The notes under the pieces: generated by a model
Seen by the model: the letters and a program-made list of their open reading frames with translations, nothing else
The model's database searches: none
What the model was told of the DNA's origin: nothing
Origin: Lysobacterales bacterium CG_4_10_14_3_um_filter_64_11
GTDB lineage: Bacteria > Pseudomonadota > Gammaproteobacteria > Xanthomonadales > Xanthomonadaceae
Length of the DNA: 6,479 nucleotides
Direction: 5' to 3'
Assembly (NCBI GenBank): GCA_002782905.1
Contig: PFJA01000074.1
Coordinates: forward strand, 5,800-12,278
In this document: positions 1-6,479 of the stretch, one piece after another
How the letters are laid out: each line of letters starts with the position of its first letter
How positions within the stretch are numbered: the first letter of the stretch is position 1
Position numbers and translations under genes: made by a program

Positions 1-1
1 C

Positions 2-1141
2 GCGCTGTTGTGGACATCGTTATCGTTGCTGTTGTTTGCCTACGCAGGGTATCCGCTGCTGATGGCGTGCATGGCGTGGTTGCGCCCACGCCCCTTACAG
101 GCGCACAACACCACGCCGTCGATCGACGTGCTGCTGATCGTGCACAACGGTGCCGAATGGGTTCTCGCCAAGCAGGCCAATCTGCTGGCACTGGACTATC
201 CGCACGAATACCTGCGCGTCACTATTGTGTGTGATGGCTGCGACGACAACACCGAAGCCCTGTTGCGCGCCAACCCCGACCCCCGCGTGCGCGTGATCGC
301 CGATGCCGAGCGGCGCGGCAAAGCGGCGTGCATCGGCCGCGCGTTGCCTGCCATGGATCGCGAGTTGGTGTTGTTTACCGATGTCCGTCAGCGCCTTGAT
401 GCCAATGCCGCACGTGCGTTGGCGGCGGTTTTTGCCGACCCCACTGTCGGCGCGGCAAGTGGTGAACTCGTGCTGCAAGGCGCGCGCGGTTATGGCAAGG
501 GAATAGATGCTTACTGGCGTTACGAAAAACTGATCCGCCGCATGGAATCGGCCAGCGGCTCGCTGGTGGGAGTCACCGGCGCCCTGTATGCAGCACGACG
601 CAGTGCGCTGCCGGCGGTACCCGCGGGCTTGATTCTGGACGATATGTGGATTCCGCTGCGCATTGCGAGCCGGGGCTTGCGGGTGGTGTTCGTGCCGACT
701 GCCCACGCATTTGATCAGGCCGCGAGTGATGTTCAAGCCGAGCAGCATCGTAAACGCCGCACCCTGGCGGGAAATTTCCAGTTGCTGCATCGCTGGCCGC
801 AACTCGCCGTGCCGGGCGCGCATCCTCTGGTGTGGCGCCTTTGGGGCCACAAGTGGCTGCGCTTGCTGGCACCCTGGTTGTTGCTGATCGCATTCGCCAG
901 CAATGCCATGTTGCTGTTGGATGGCCCGGTTTACGCGCTGCTGTTTGCCGGTCAGTTGGCCAGCTATGCGCTGGTTGCCCTCAGCCGCTGGTTGCCGGCC
1001 AGCATGGCGCTGGCGCCGGTGCGCCTGGCCAGTGCTTTTTTCAGCCTGAATCTCAGCGCGGCACGGGCGCTGATCGATTATCTACGCAATCGCGATGGCT
1101 ACCTGTGGCCCGTCACCCGACTGGAAAAGGCTTCGCAATGA
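2..1141 (+). CDS. Membrane-bound family 2 glycosyltransferase (5' end outside window)
   Basis: This is probably an inverting GT-A transferase that adds a sugar from a nucleotide-sugar donor to a lipid-linked glycan at the inner membrane. The frame is open from base 2, starting inside a hydrophobic segment (LLFAYAGYPLL, to about base 85). A TTG at base 8 could be a start, but the true start is more likely just upstream, so I treat the 5' end as cut. GT-A signatures follow in order: DVLLIVHNG (127-153); DGCDD (233-247) where DGSTD is usual; TDVRQ (377-391) at the DxD site; VTGALYAARR before an LDDMW acceptor-site motif (635-649); and RKRRTLAGNFQLL (749-787) where many relatives have QxxRW. Two or three membrane helices follow HKWLRLL (from about 848 to 1000), typical of cellulose-synthase-like GT2 enzymes of polysaccharide loci. 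The stop codon overlaps the next ATG (ATGA). Family is confident; donor and acceptor are unknown. Confidence 0.9.
   Translation, partial: ALLWTSLSLLLFAYAGYPLLMACMAWLRPRPLQAHNTTPSIDVLLIVHNGAEWVLAKQANLLALDYPHEYLRVTIVCDGCDDNTEALLRANPDPRVRVIADAERRGKAACIGRALPAMDRELVLFTDVRQRLDANAARALAAVFADPTVGAASGELVLQGARGYGKGIDAYWRYEKLIRRMESASGSLVGVTGALYAARRSALPAVPAGLILDDMWIPLRIASRGLRVVFVPTAHAFDQAASDVQAEQHRKRRTLAGNFQLLHRWPQLAVPGAHPLVWRLWGHKWLRLLAPWLLLIAFASNAMLLLDGPVYALLFAGQLASYALVALSRWLPASMALAPVRLASAFFSLNLSAARALIDYLRNRDGYLWPVTRLEKASQ
1125..1130 (+). promoter_or_regulatory. Ribosome binding site of the first GT4 gene
   Basis: AAAAGG lies 7 bases before the ATG at 1138, inside the last codons of the upstream glycosyltransferase. 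It supports starting the GT4 protein at MTSAPPIARVLYV rather than at any of the in-frame upstream codons, where the frame is open back to 832 only as a shadow of the upstream gene. Confidence 0.6.
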
Positions 1142-2370
1142 CGAGCGCACCGCCCATTGCGCGTGTTCTGTACGTTGTTTCGCTGTTTCCGTGCTGGTCG
1201 GAGACGTTCATCGTGCGCGAAATCCAGACACTGATCGCTGACGGTGTCGATGTGCGCATCCTGTCGCTCAAACCAGCGTGCGAAAAACTGGTGCAGTGGG
1301 ATGCCAAAGCCCTGTTCGAACGCGCGCATTACCCCGACCTGGGTATGCACGGGGTGCTTTCTGCCACGGCGAGCGTGTTGCGTCATCCGTGGACGTCATT
1401 GACGTGTTTCGCTGCGATCGTTGCGGATATGTGGCGCACTCCCACCGCCATGCTGAAATCGCTGGTGGCGCTTTTTCGCGGATTGCAGCAATTGCGCTGG
1501 TTGACCGCATTTGATCCGCAACTGATCCACGCGCATTGGGCTACCTACCCCTCCACCGTCGCCTGGGCGTTGGCACGCATCACCGGTCGCCATTTCAGCT
1601 TCACCTGCCACGCGCACGACATCTTCCTTGAGCATCAACTGCTGGCGCGCAAAATTGACGAGGCGGCGCTGGCAGTGACTATTTCTCGATTCAATGTGCA
1701 GTGGCTATCGCAACGGGTTGGTGACGGCGCGGCGAGCAAACTCGCCGTGGTTCATTGCGGCGTCGATTGGCGGCGCATCGCGTGCGAACTGGATGGGCGC
1801 AACGAACGGCATATCGTTGCCGTTGGCCGCCTCGATCCAATCAAGGGTTTTGATGTGCTGATCGAAGCGCTGCATCAATTGAGCCTGCGCAACATCGAGT
1901 ACCGCTGCACTGTGATTGGCGAAGGGCCGCTGCGCGCCGCGCTGGAAGCACAGACGCGAGCATGCGGCATCGTTGAACGCGTTGCATGGGTTGGCGCGTT
2001 GCCACAGGAAGCGGTGCAAGCCGCTTTGCGCGATGCGGCCATTTTTGCGTTGCCCTGTCAGGTTGCAGCCGACGGCAACCGCGACGGCATTCCGGTGGCA
2101 TTGATGGAAGCGATGGTTGCTGGCTGCACGGTAGTCAGCACCGACGTATCGGGCATTCCCGAACTGGTCGAGGATCAGGTCACCGGCCTGGTGGTGGCCG
2201 CACGTGACCCGGTGGCAATGGCCGACGCGCTGCAATCGCTGTTCGCAGATGGCGGATTGCGGCGACGGCTCGCCATCGCCGCACGAAGCCATGTCGAGCT
2301 CCAGTTTGATGCGCGCGCGGAGGCCCGCAGGCTTCACCATCTGATGAGTGAGGCCGTCCATGCGCGCTAA
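1138..2370 (+). CDS. GT4 glycosyltransferase, WcaL/AmsK-like
   Basis: This 410-residue protein is a predicted retaining GT-B transferase that moves a sugar from a nucleotide donor onto a growing surface-polysaccharide intermediate in the cytoplasm. The N-terminal acceptor domain carries FPCWSETFIVREI (residues 17-29), a hallmark of the colanic-acid WcaL / amylovoran AmsK group, then HAHW (131-134) and CHAHDIF (157-163). The donor domain begins near 222 with VGRLDPIKG (229-237), followed by GEGPLR. The EX7E site reads DGIPVALME (D316 to E324): the first acidic residue is Asp, which I recall as usual in this subgroup. Length is normal for GT4. The ATG overlaps the upstream stop by 4 bases and is preceded by AAAAGG; the 3' end overlaps the next gene by 11 bases. 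No signal peptide or membrane helix is seen. Family is firm; the sugar transferred cannot be read from sequence. I give no symbol because similarity to WcaL is only at motif level. Confidence 0.93.
   Translation: MTSAPPIARVLYVVSLFPCWSETFIVREIQTLIADGVDVRILSLKPACEKLVQWDAKALFERAHYPDLGMHGVLSATASVLRHPWTSLTCFAAIVADMWRTPTAMLKSLVALFRGLQQLRWLTAFDPQLIHAHWATYPSTVAWALARITGRHFSFTCHAHDIFLEHQLLARKIDEAALAVTISRFNVQWLSQRVGDGAASKLAVVHCGVDWRRIACELDGRNERHIVAVGRLDPIKGFDVLIEALHQLSLRNIEYRCTVIGEGPLRAALEAQTRACGIVERVAWVGALPQEAVQAALRDAAIFALPCQVAADGNRDGIPVALMEAMVAGCTVVSTDVSGIPELVEDQVTGLVVAARDPVAMADALQSLFADGGLRRRLAIAARSHVELQFDARAEARRLHHLMSEAVHAR
2350..2353 (+). promoter_or_regulatory. Ribosome binding site deciding the start of the second GT4 gene
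   Basis: GAGG sits 6 bases before the ATG at 2360. The alternative in-frame GTG at 2348 has no comparable purine-rich sequence upstream and would itself overlap this site, so ATG 2360 is the better start. The difference is only four residues. Confidence 0.55.
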
Positions 2371-3544
2371 ACGCCTGTTGGTGGTGATCGATGAAATGGA
2401 GGTCGGCGGCAGTCAGCGCCAGGTTGCGCATTTGCTCAGCAGCCTCGACCGCAGCCGCTGGCAACCCGAGCTGGTGTATTTCCGCGAGCGCTCGTTTCTG
2501 ATCGACACCCTTGAACAGGCCGGCGTGCCGGTACACCACGTGCCAAAACGCCGACGTATCGATCCGGGATTTTTCCTCGCGTTACGGGGGGTGTTGGGCA
2601 CTGGACGCTACGACATCATTCACGCCTTTTCGCTGACCGCCGAGTTCTGGACATTGCTGGCATTGGCGCTGATGCGCCGCCCGCCGCCGCTGGTTGGCTC
2701 GATACGCGGGCTATATTCGCATGAGTCAAAGGGATTCTGGCGGCTCAAGCGATGGGTGATGTCGCGCAGTGCTGCTATGATTTCCAATTCAGCCGCAGGC
2801 GCCGAGGTTGCCGCGCAACTGAGCGGCCATGAACGCGGGTCGATCGATGTAATCGGCAATGGCGTGGTGTTGCCCGAACCGATGCCACGCCATCACCAGC
2901 GCGCGCTGCGCGCGCAGATCGGTGTGCCGGCCGACCGCTTGTTGGCGTTGTTCGTGGGCAGACTGGTCGAACAAAAAAACGTGGCTTGCTTGCTCGATGC
3001 CATCGCCGCACTACCCGCGGCGAGCAGGCCCTGGCTGGCACTGGCGGGCGATGGCCCACTGCGCGACGCACTGACAGCGCAAGCTCACGCGCTCGGAATC
3101 AGCACTCAGGTGGTCTGCCTTGGCGAGCGTAACGATGCCACGTCGTTGATGCAGACCGCCGATTTTTTGATTTTGCCGTCGTACCACGAAGGCTTGTCCA
3201 ATGCCCTGCTGGAAGCAATGGCCGCAGGCTGCCCAGTGATTGCATCGGCAGTGGGTGGCAGCGTGGAACTGGTGCAGCACGAGCGCACCGGTCTGCTGTT
3301 TCCCGCCGATGACCGCGCGGCATTGGCGCAGTGCATTGCGCGCCTGGTGCGCGATCCGGTTTTGCGCAAACGTTTGTCCGCGCACGCCCGTTCGCGTGCC
3401 GAGCGCCAGTACTCGACCACGGCGCTGGTGGCGGCCACGCAATCGGTTTACGAGCGCTGCATCACGGGTTGCCCGCCGGCACACCCAGGCAACGACACGA
3501 TTGCACCAGTCCCACCACAAGCCCGAAAAAGCAGCCACGCATGA
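2360..3544 (+). CDS. GT4 glycosyltransferase
   Basis: This 394-residue predicted retaining GT-B glycosyltransferase acts on a cytoplasmic glycan intermediate. The N-terminal domain opens with a beta strand (LLVVID) and the loop VGGSQRQV (residues 15-22), the glycine-rich loop of many GT4 enzymes in polysaccharide loci. DIIHAFS and GSIRGLYS continue this domain. The donor-binding domain has NGVV, VGRLVEQKN (199-207), GDGPLR and a complete EX7E motif, EGLSNALLE (E277 to E285), followed by AMAAGCPVIAS and GLLFPADD. The last 25 or so residues are rich in Pro, Ala and His and lie beyond the usual GT4 fold; they probably have no catalytic role. The gene starts inside the previous one (11-base overlap) and ends in an ATGA overlap with the amide ligase, so it is translated as part of the same coupled operon. 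The GT4 assignment is secure; donor and linkage are unknown. Confidence 0.93.
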   Translation: MRAKRLLVVIDEMEVGGSQRQVAHLLSSLDRSRWQPELVYFRERSFLIDTLEQAGVPVHHVPKRRRIDPGFFLALRGVLGTGRYDIIHAFSLTAEFWTLLALALMRRPPPLVGSIRGLYSHESKGFWRLKRWVMSRSAAMISNSAAGAEVAAQLSGHERGSIDVIGNGVVLPEPMPRHHQRALRAQIGVPADRLLALFVGRLVEQKNVACLLDAIAALPAASRPWLALAGDGPLRDALTAQAHALGISTQVVCLGERNDATSLMQTADFLILPSYHEGLSNALLEAMAAGCPVIASAVGGSVELVQHERTGLLFPADDRAALAQCIARLVRDPVLRKRLSAHARSRAERQYSTTALVAATQSVYERCITGCPPAHPGNDTIAPVPPQARKSSHA

Positions 3545-5352
3545 ATGACACGTCTCGCCCCTGCTCGGCCAGCATCACGGCTGATTTTGTGCTCGCATCC
3601 GGACCCGAGGCACGTGCGTGGTTGCGCGCAATTTCCGGCTTTCAGATGCTGGCTGACGAGCCGGACGCACCCGTGCTGGCGGTGCGAGGCGCTGTCGCGT
3701 CGCAGCGTGTCGCCGATGGTCGGCATTGGCTGGCGTTGGCCGATTTGATTCAAGGGGATCTGGCTGACGGTGCCAGCCATGCCGATTCGGCACAGGTTCT
3801 CCAGCGCAATTGGCGCGGCCGATTTGCACAAGTAGTGTGGAATCCACGCAGCGGCGCAATGACTGCGTTTACCGATCATTTCGGCACGCTGCCGTTGTAT
3901 TGGTATCGCGATGGCGCGCATTTCGCCATCGCCAGCGATCTGCGTTTGCTGCTCGGCGCCCCCGGCTGCCAGCGCGAACCAGATCTGCAAGCGATCTATC
4001 ACTACCTCAATTTTGCCGTGGTGCCGGCACCACTGACCATTTGCCGGCAGATACGAAAGCTCGAGCCCGGTACCCGGATGCAGTGGCAGCACGGCGCACT
4101 GCGCTGCGAGCGCTACTACCTGCCTGATTATCCGGAAGATCTGCGTGGCAACAGCGAGCAACTGCGCTCGCAACTGCGCGAACACATCATCGCCAGCGTG
4201 CATGCCTACCGGCCAGCCGGCAAGCGCGATTGGGGTTGTTTTCTCAGCGGCGGCACTGACAGCAGCAGTATTGTCAGCATCCTGCGGCAACAAGATCCGG
4301 ATGCTCCGGTCAGCACCTGTTCAATCGGCTTTGCCGAGGCGGGGTACGACGAGATGGCCTACGCCCGGCTCGCCGCCGACGCCTGTGGCGCGACCCCGCA
4401 TTTTGACGCCGTTGACCGAACCCGCGCACTGCAATTGCTGGATACGGTGCTCGATGCCTATGACCAGCCATTCGGCAACGCGTCCGCCATTCCTACCCTG
4501 GCCTGTGCGCAATTGGGCAAGCGCCTGGGCATGCGCTGCATGCTGGCCGGTGATGGCGGCGATGAGATTTTTGGCGGCAACCAGCGCTATGCCAAGGACA
4601 AGGTGATGGCGGCGTTTTACCGCCTGCCCGGGCCGCTCAAATCGCTGGCGCGCGGCATCACCGCGAAGATTGCGGGTGGCCATGTCCATCTGTTGAACCG
4701 CATCCACAGCTTCACCAAGCGCGCATCATTGCCCAACCCGGATCGGTTCTATTCCGACGACGCCTTTGCTTCGGATTTTTACGACACCCTGCTTACCGAC
4801 GCGTTTCGAGCGCAAGTGCCGCGTGATGCCTCTCTGGCCCTGATGCGTGAGCGTTTCGAGCAGGGTGAAGATGCCGCACCATTGCATCGGATCATGCGTC
4901 TGGACCTTGCGATGGCGATTGCACAGAACGATCTGGTCAAGGTCAACGGTGCCTGCAAATATCACGATGTCGGCGTGCGATTCCCTTACCTTGACCGCGA
5001 CCTGGTGGACTATACCGGGCGTTTGCCGGCACAGCACAAGGTACGCCGGCTGAACAAACGCGATCTGTTCAAGCGCGCCATGGCCGGCATTTTGCCGGTA
5101 GCGATTCTGAAGAAGCCCAAGCAGGGCTTTGGTCTACCGGTGGCGGTATGGCTGAAGGACGATGCCGCGATGCAAGCGCACGTCCGCAGTGTGCTGTTGG
5201 ATGAGCGCACCCGCGCTCGCGGTTGGATACGGCCAGAGTTTGTGGCGGAGTTGCTGGATCGGCACATGGCGGGCGGCTGGGATTACTCGGCCCAGATATG
5301 GCAGTTGCTGGTGCTGGAGTTGTGGCTGCGGAGATATATGGATGTCCGCTGA
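3541..5352 (+). CDS. Asparagine-synthetase-like amide ligase lacking the glutaminase Cys
   Basis: This 603-residue protein has the two-domain layout and length of AsnB-type enzymes, which activate a carboxylate with ATP as an acyl-adenylate and amidate it. The synthetase domain looks intact: PP-loop SGGTDSS (236-242), YDQPFGNASAIPT (307-319), GDGGDEIFGGN (337-347), RFPYLD (480-485) and KPKQGFGLP (525-533). The N-terminal domain is degenerate: residue 2 is Asn, not the Cys nucleophile, no RGPD motif is present, and the NGEIYN region reads QGDLAD (71-76). Only structural parts such as DHFGTLPLYWY (112-122) remain. It should therefore use free ammonia or another amine. Relatives in surface-polysaccharide loci are thought to amidate uronic acids (WbpS in Pseudomonas aeruginosa O6 is the analogy I recall), and the four surrounding glycosyltransferases favour that role. 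A housekeeping asparagine synthetase is unlikely. Only a weak ribosome site precedes the ATG, which overlaps the upstream stop (ATGA), suggesting coupled translation. Confidence 0.9.
   Translation: MNDTSRPCSASITADFVLASGPEARAWLRAISGFQMLADEPDAPVLAVRGAVASQRVADGRHWLALADLIQGDLADGASHADSAQVLQRNWRGRFAQVVWNPRSGAMTAFTDHFGTLPLYWYRDGAHFAIASDLRLLLGAPGCQREPDLQAIYHYLNFAVVPAPLTICRQIRKLEPGTRMQWQHGALRCERYYLPDYPEDLRGNSEQLRSQLREHIIASVHAYRPAGKRDWGCFLSGGTDSSSIVSILRQQDPDAPVSTCSIGFAEAGYDEMAYARLAADACGATPHFDAVDRTRALQLLDTVLDAYDQPFGNASAIPTLACAQLGKRLGMRCMLAGDGGDEIFGGNQRYAKDKVMAAFYRLPGPLKSLARGITAKIAGGHVHLLNRIHSFTKRASLPNPDRFYSDDAFASDFYDTLLTDAFRAQVPRDASLALMRERFEQGEDAAPLHRIMRLDLAMAIAQNDLVKVNGACKYHDVGVRFPYLDRDLVDYTGRLPAQHKVRRLNKRDLFKRAMAGILPVAILKKPKQGFGLPVAVWLKDDAAMQAHVRSVLLDERTRARGWIRPEFVAELLDRHMAGGWDYSAQIWQLLVLELWLRRYMDVR
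5330..5333 (+). promoter_or_regulatory. Ribosome binding site of the third GT4 gene
   Basis: GGAG lies 8 bases before the ATG at 5342, within the last codons of the amide ligase. It fixes the start of the following glycosyltransferase. The nearby ATG at 5338 is in the frame of the ligase and is one of its own Met codons. Confidence 0.6.
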
Positions 5353-6479
5353 GCGCCCACCCTTGCATGTGTTGATGGTGCTGGAGAGTGCATTCCCGGC
5401 GAACCGTGGCGGTGGCGCCGAATCGCAGGTGCGCACGTTGGCCAAGGCATTGCGGGCACGTCGTCAGCGGGTGACGGTATTGACGCCGTTGACGCCACTG
5501 GGGCCGCAGCAACGAGTCGGTCGGGTGGATGGCGTGCCGGTGGTCAGGCTGCCGTATCCGCGCGTGCGCCTGCTCGGCGGACCGTGGCTGTGGCTGCGCA
5601 CTGCGGCGTTTCTGTGGTCACGCCGACAACGCTATGACGTGTGGCATGTCCACATCGCCCACTATCTGGGTGCGGTGTGTGCGCTGCTCGGCCCGTGGTT
5701 GCGAGTGCCGGTGCTGGTCAAGGTGTCGGGTTGGTGGGAGCTTGATCGCGGCACGCTCGCAGAGCATGCGTCACCGCTGGCGTCGCTGGCCCGGCGCTGC
5801 CTGTTGCGGGTCGATGCCTGGCAGTCGATCAGCCAACGGATAACGGCGGCACTGATCGCGCGTGGGGTGCCGGCGACACGCATCGTCGCGCTTGCCAATG
5901 CGGTCGATAGCGCGCGGTTTTCGGCGATCAAACGCAGCGCGTCGGGTGCCGGCGCACGCTTCATTTTTGTCGGACGGCTGGTGCCGGAAAAGGGTTTGCA
6001 AACCCTGATCGATGCTTTCGCGGCACTGCTGCATCAGTTTCCCGATGCCCATCTGCGTATCGTCGGTACCGGCCCCTTGCTGGCAACGCTGACGCAACTC
6101 TGCCATCAGCATGGCATAGCCGGCCATGTCGAGTTTGCCGGCCACCGCGAAGATGTTGAAACGTTGCTCGCGCAAGCCGATTTTGGCGTTTTGCCGTCGC
6201 ACATCGAGGGCCTGTCCAATACCCTGCTCGAATGCATGGCGGCCGGCCTGCCGATGCTGGCCAGCCGCGTCAGCGGCAGCGAGGACCTGGTGCGCGATGC
6301 GTTCAACGGCTGGCTGTTTGAGCCCGCTGATTGCGACGGGCTCGTCCGCGCCCTGCTCGCCGCCGCCGCATTGACGCCCGCTGCCCGCGATGCCATGGGT
6401 CAGTGCGCGCGCGACAGCGTGGCGCGCCATGCCGGCATCGACGGCGTACTCGATCGACTGCTGCACCTGTACCGCAGTG
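5342..6479 (+). CDS. GT4 glycosyltransferase (3' end outside window)
   Basis: The frame is open from ATG 5342 to the right edge with no stop, giving 379 residues so far, so the C-terminus is cut, probably only slightly. It encodes a predicted retaining GT-B enzyme. The N-terminal domain has VLMVLESAFPANRGGGAE (residues 10-27), with the glycine-rich loop near the start, then DVWHVHIAH (99-107) and KVSGWWELD (127-135). The donor domain has ANAVD, VGRLVPEKG (210-218), VGTGPL, and a full EX7E motif EGLSNTLLE (E289 to E297) followed by CMAAGLPMLAS and GWLFEPAD. A GGAG ribosome site and an 11-base overlap with the amide ligase tie it to the operon. The EX7E segment resembles that of the GT4 encoded at 2360-3544, as expected for the same fold; I see no evidence of recent duplication. 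Donor sugar and acceptor are unknown. Confidence 0.92.
   Translation, partial: MSAERPPLHVLMVLESAFPANRGGGAESQVRTLAKALRARRQRVTVLTPLTPLGPQQRVGRVDGVPVVRLPYPRVRLLGGPWLWLRTAAFLWSRRQRYDVWHVHIAHYLGAVCALLGPWLRVPVLVKVSGWWELDRGTLAEHASPLASLARRCLLRVDAWQSISQRITAALIARGVPATRIVALANAVDSARFSAIKRSASGAGARFIFVGRLVPEKGLQTLIDAFAALLHQFPDAHLRIVGTGPLLATLTQLCHQHGIAGHVEFAGHREDVETLLAQADFGVLPSHIEGLSNTLLECMAAGLPMLASRVSGSEDLVRDAFNGWLFEPADCDGLVRALLAAAALTPAARDAMGQCARDSVARHAGIDGVLDRLLHLYRS

Noticed and set aside
832..1137. Possible N-terminal extension of the first GT4 to base 832
   Set aside because: These 102 codons overlap the conserved C-terminal membrane region of the GT2 and encode no GT4 motif. The ATG at 1138 has a good ribosome site.
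2973..2980. Run of seven A ending in C, an in-frame A AAA AAC slippery heptamer
   Set aside because: A minus-one shift would hit a stop at about 3130 and lose the donor domain. No obvious stimulatory hairpin was seen, and the run falls at a normal Gln-Lys-Asn in the conserved donor motif.
3448..4293. Long minus-strand open frame of 281 codons across the start of the amide ligase
   Set aside because: It is the antisense shadow of a strongly supported gene in GC-rich DNA. Its translation is low in recognisable motifs and there is no room for its own operon.
3541..5352. Lasso-peptide or beta-lactam cyclase role for the AsnB-like gene
   Set aside because: No precursor peptide, protease or other natural-product gene is in the window. 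Surrounding glycosyltransferases favour a polysaccharide substrate, so this remains only an analogy for the chemistry.
5529..5843. 104-codon plus-strand open frame, rich in Cys and Arg
   Set aside because: It is an out-of-frame shadow of the third GT4 gene, which is open across the whole region in the frame of 5342.
5771..6466. Minus-strand open frame of 231 codons opposite the last glycosyltransferase
   Set aside because: The plus strand here encodes a clear GT4 domain with VGRLVPEKG and EX7E motifs. The reverse frame shows no domain.

Overview
The window is a compact stretch of a bacterial cell-surface polysaccharide locus (exopolysaccharide, capsule or O-antigen type). All five genes lie on the plus strand and cover the whole window with no intergenic gap. 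The base composition is clearly GC-rich by eye, start codons are mostly ATG with recognisable Shine-Dalgarno sequences, and the glycosyltransferases resemble proteobacterial ones. A high-GC beta- or gammaproteobacterium is the most likely source, but no gene here fixes the taxon.

Layout: (1) a membrane-bound family-2 glycosyltransferase whose 5' end is cut by the left edge (to 1141); (2) a GT4 glycosyltransferase of the WcaL/AmsK-like type with an N-terminal SETF motif (1138-2370); (3) a second GT4 glycosyltransferase (2360-3544); (4) an asparagine-synthetase-like amide ligase with an intact ATP-binding synthetase domain but no glutaminase nucleophile (3541-5352); (5) a third GT4 glycosyltransferase (from 5342), still open at the right edge. 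Successive genes overlap by 4, 11, 4 and 11 bases, so this is one translationally coupled part of an operon. No promoter, terminator, RNA gene, repeat, CRISPR array or mobile element is visible.

How the genes work together (inference): the four glycosyltransferases would add sugars one after another to a lipid-linked oligosaccharide at the cytoplasmic face of the inner membrane. The ligase would convert a carboxylate, plausibly a uronic acid on the repeat unit, to an amide, or join it to another amine. The initiating transferase, flippase, polymerase and export genes are not in the window and would be expected in the flanks.

The most notable item is gene 4. It keeps every synthetase motif I could check but has lost the N-terminal Cys and the RGPD motif, so it should not draw ammonia from glutamine in its own N-terminal domain. 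This is a plausible lead, not a demonstrated new system.
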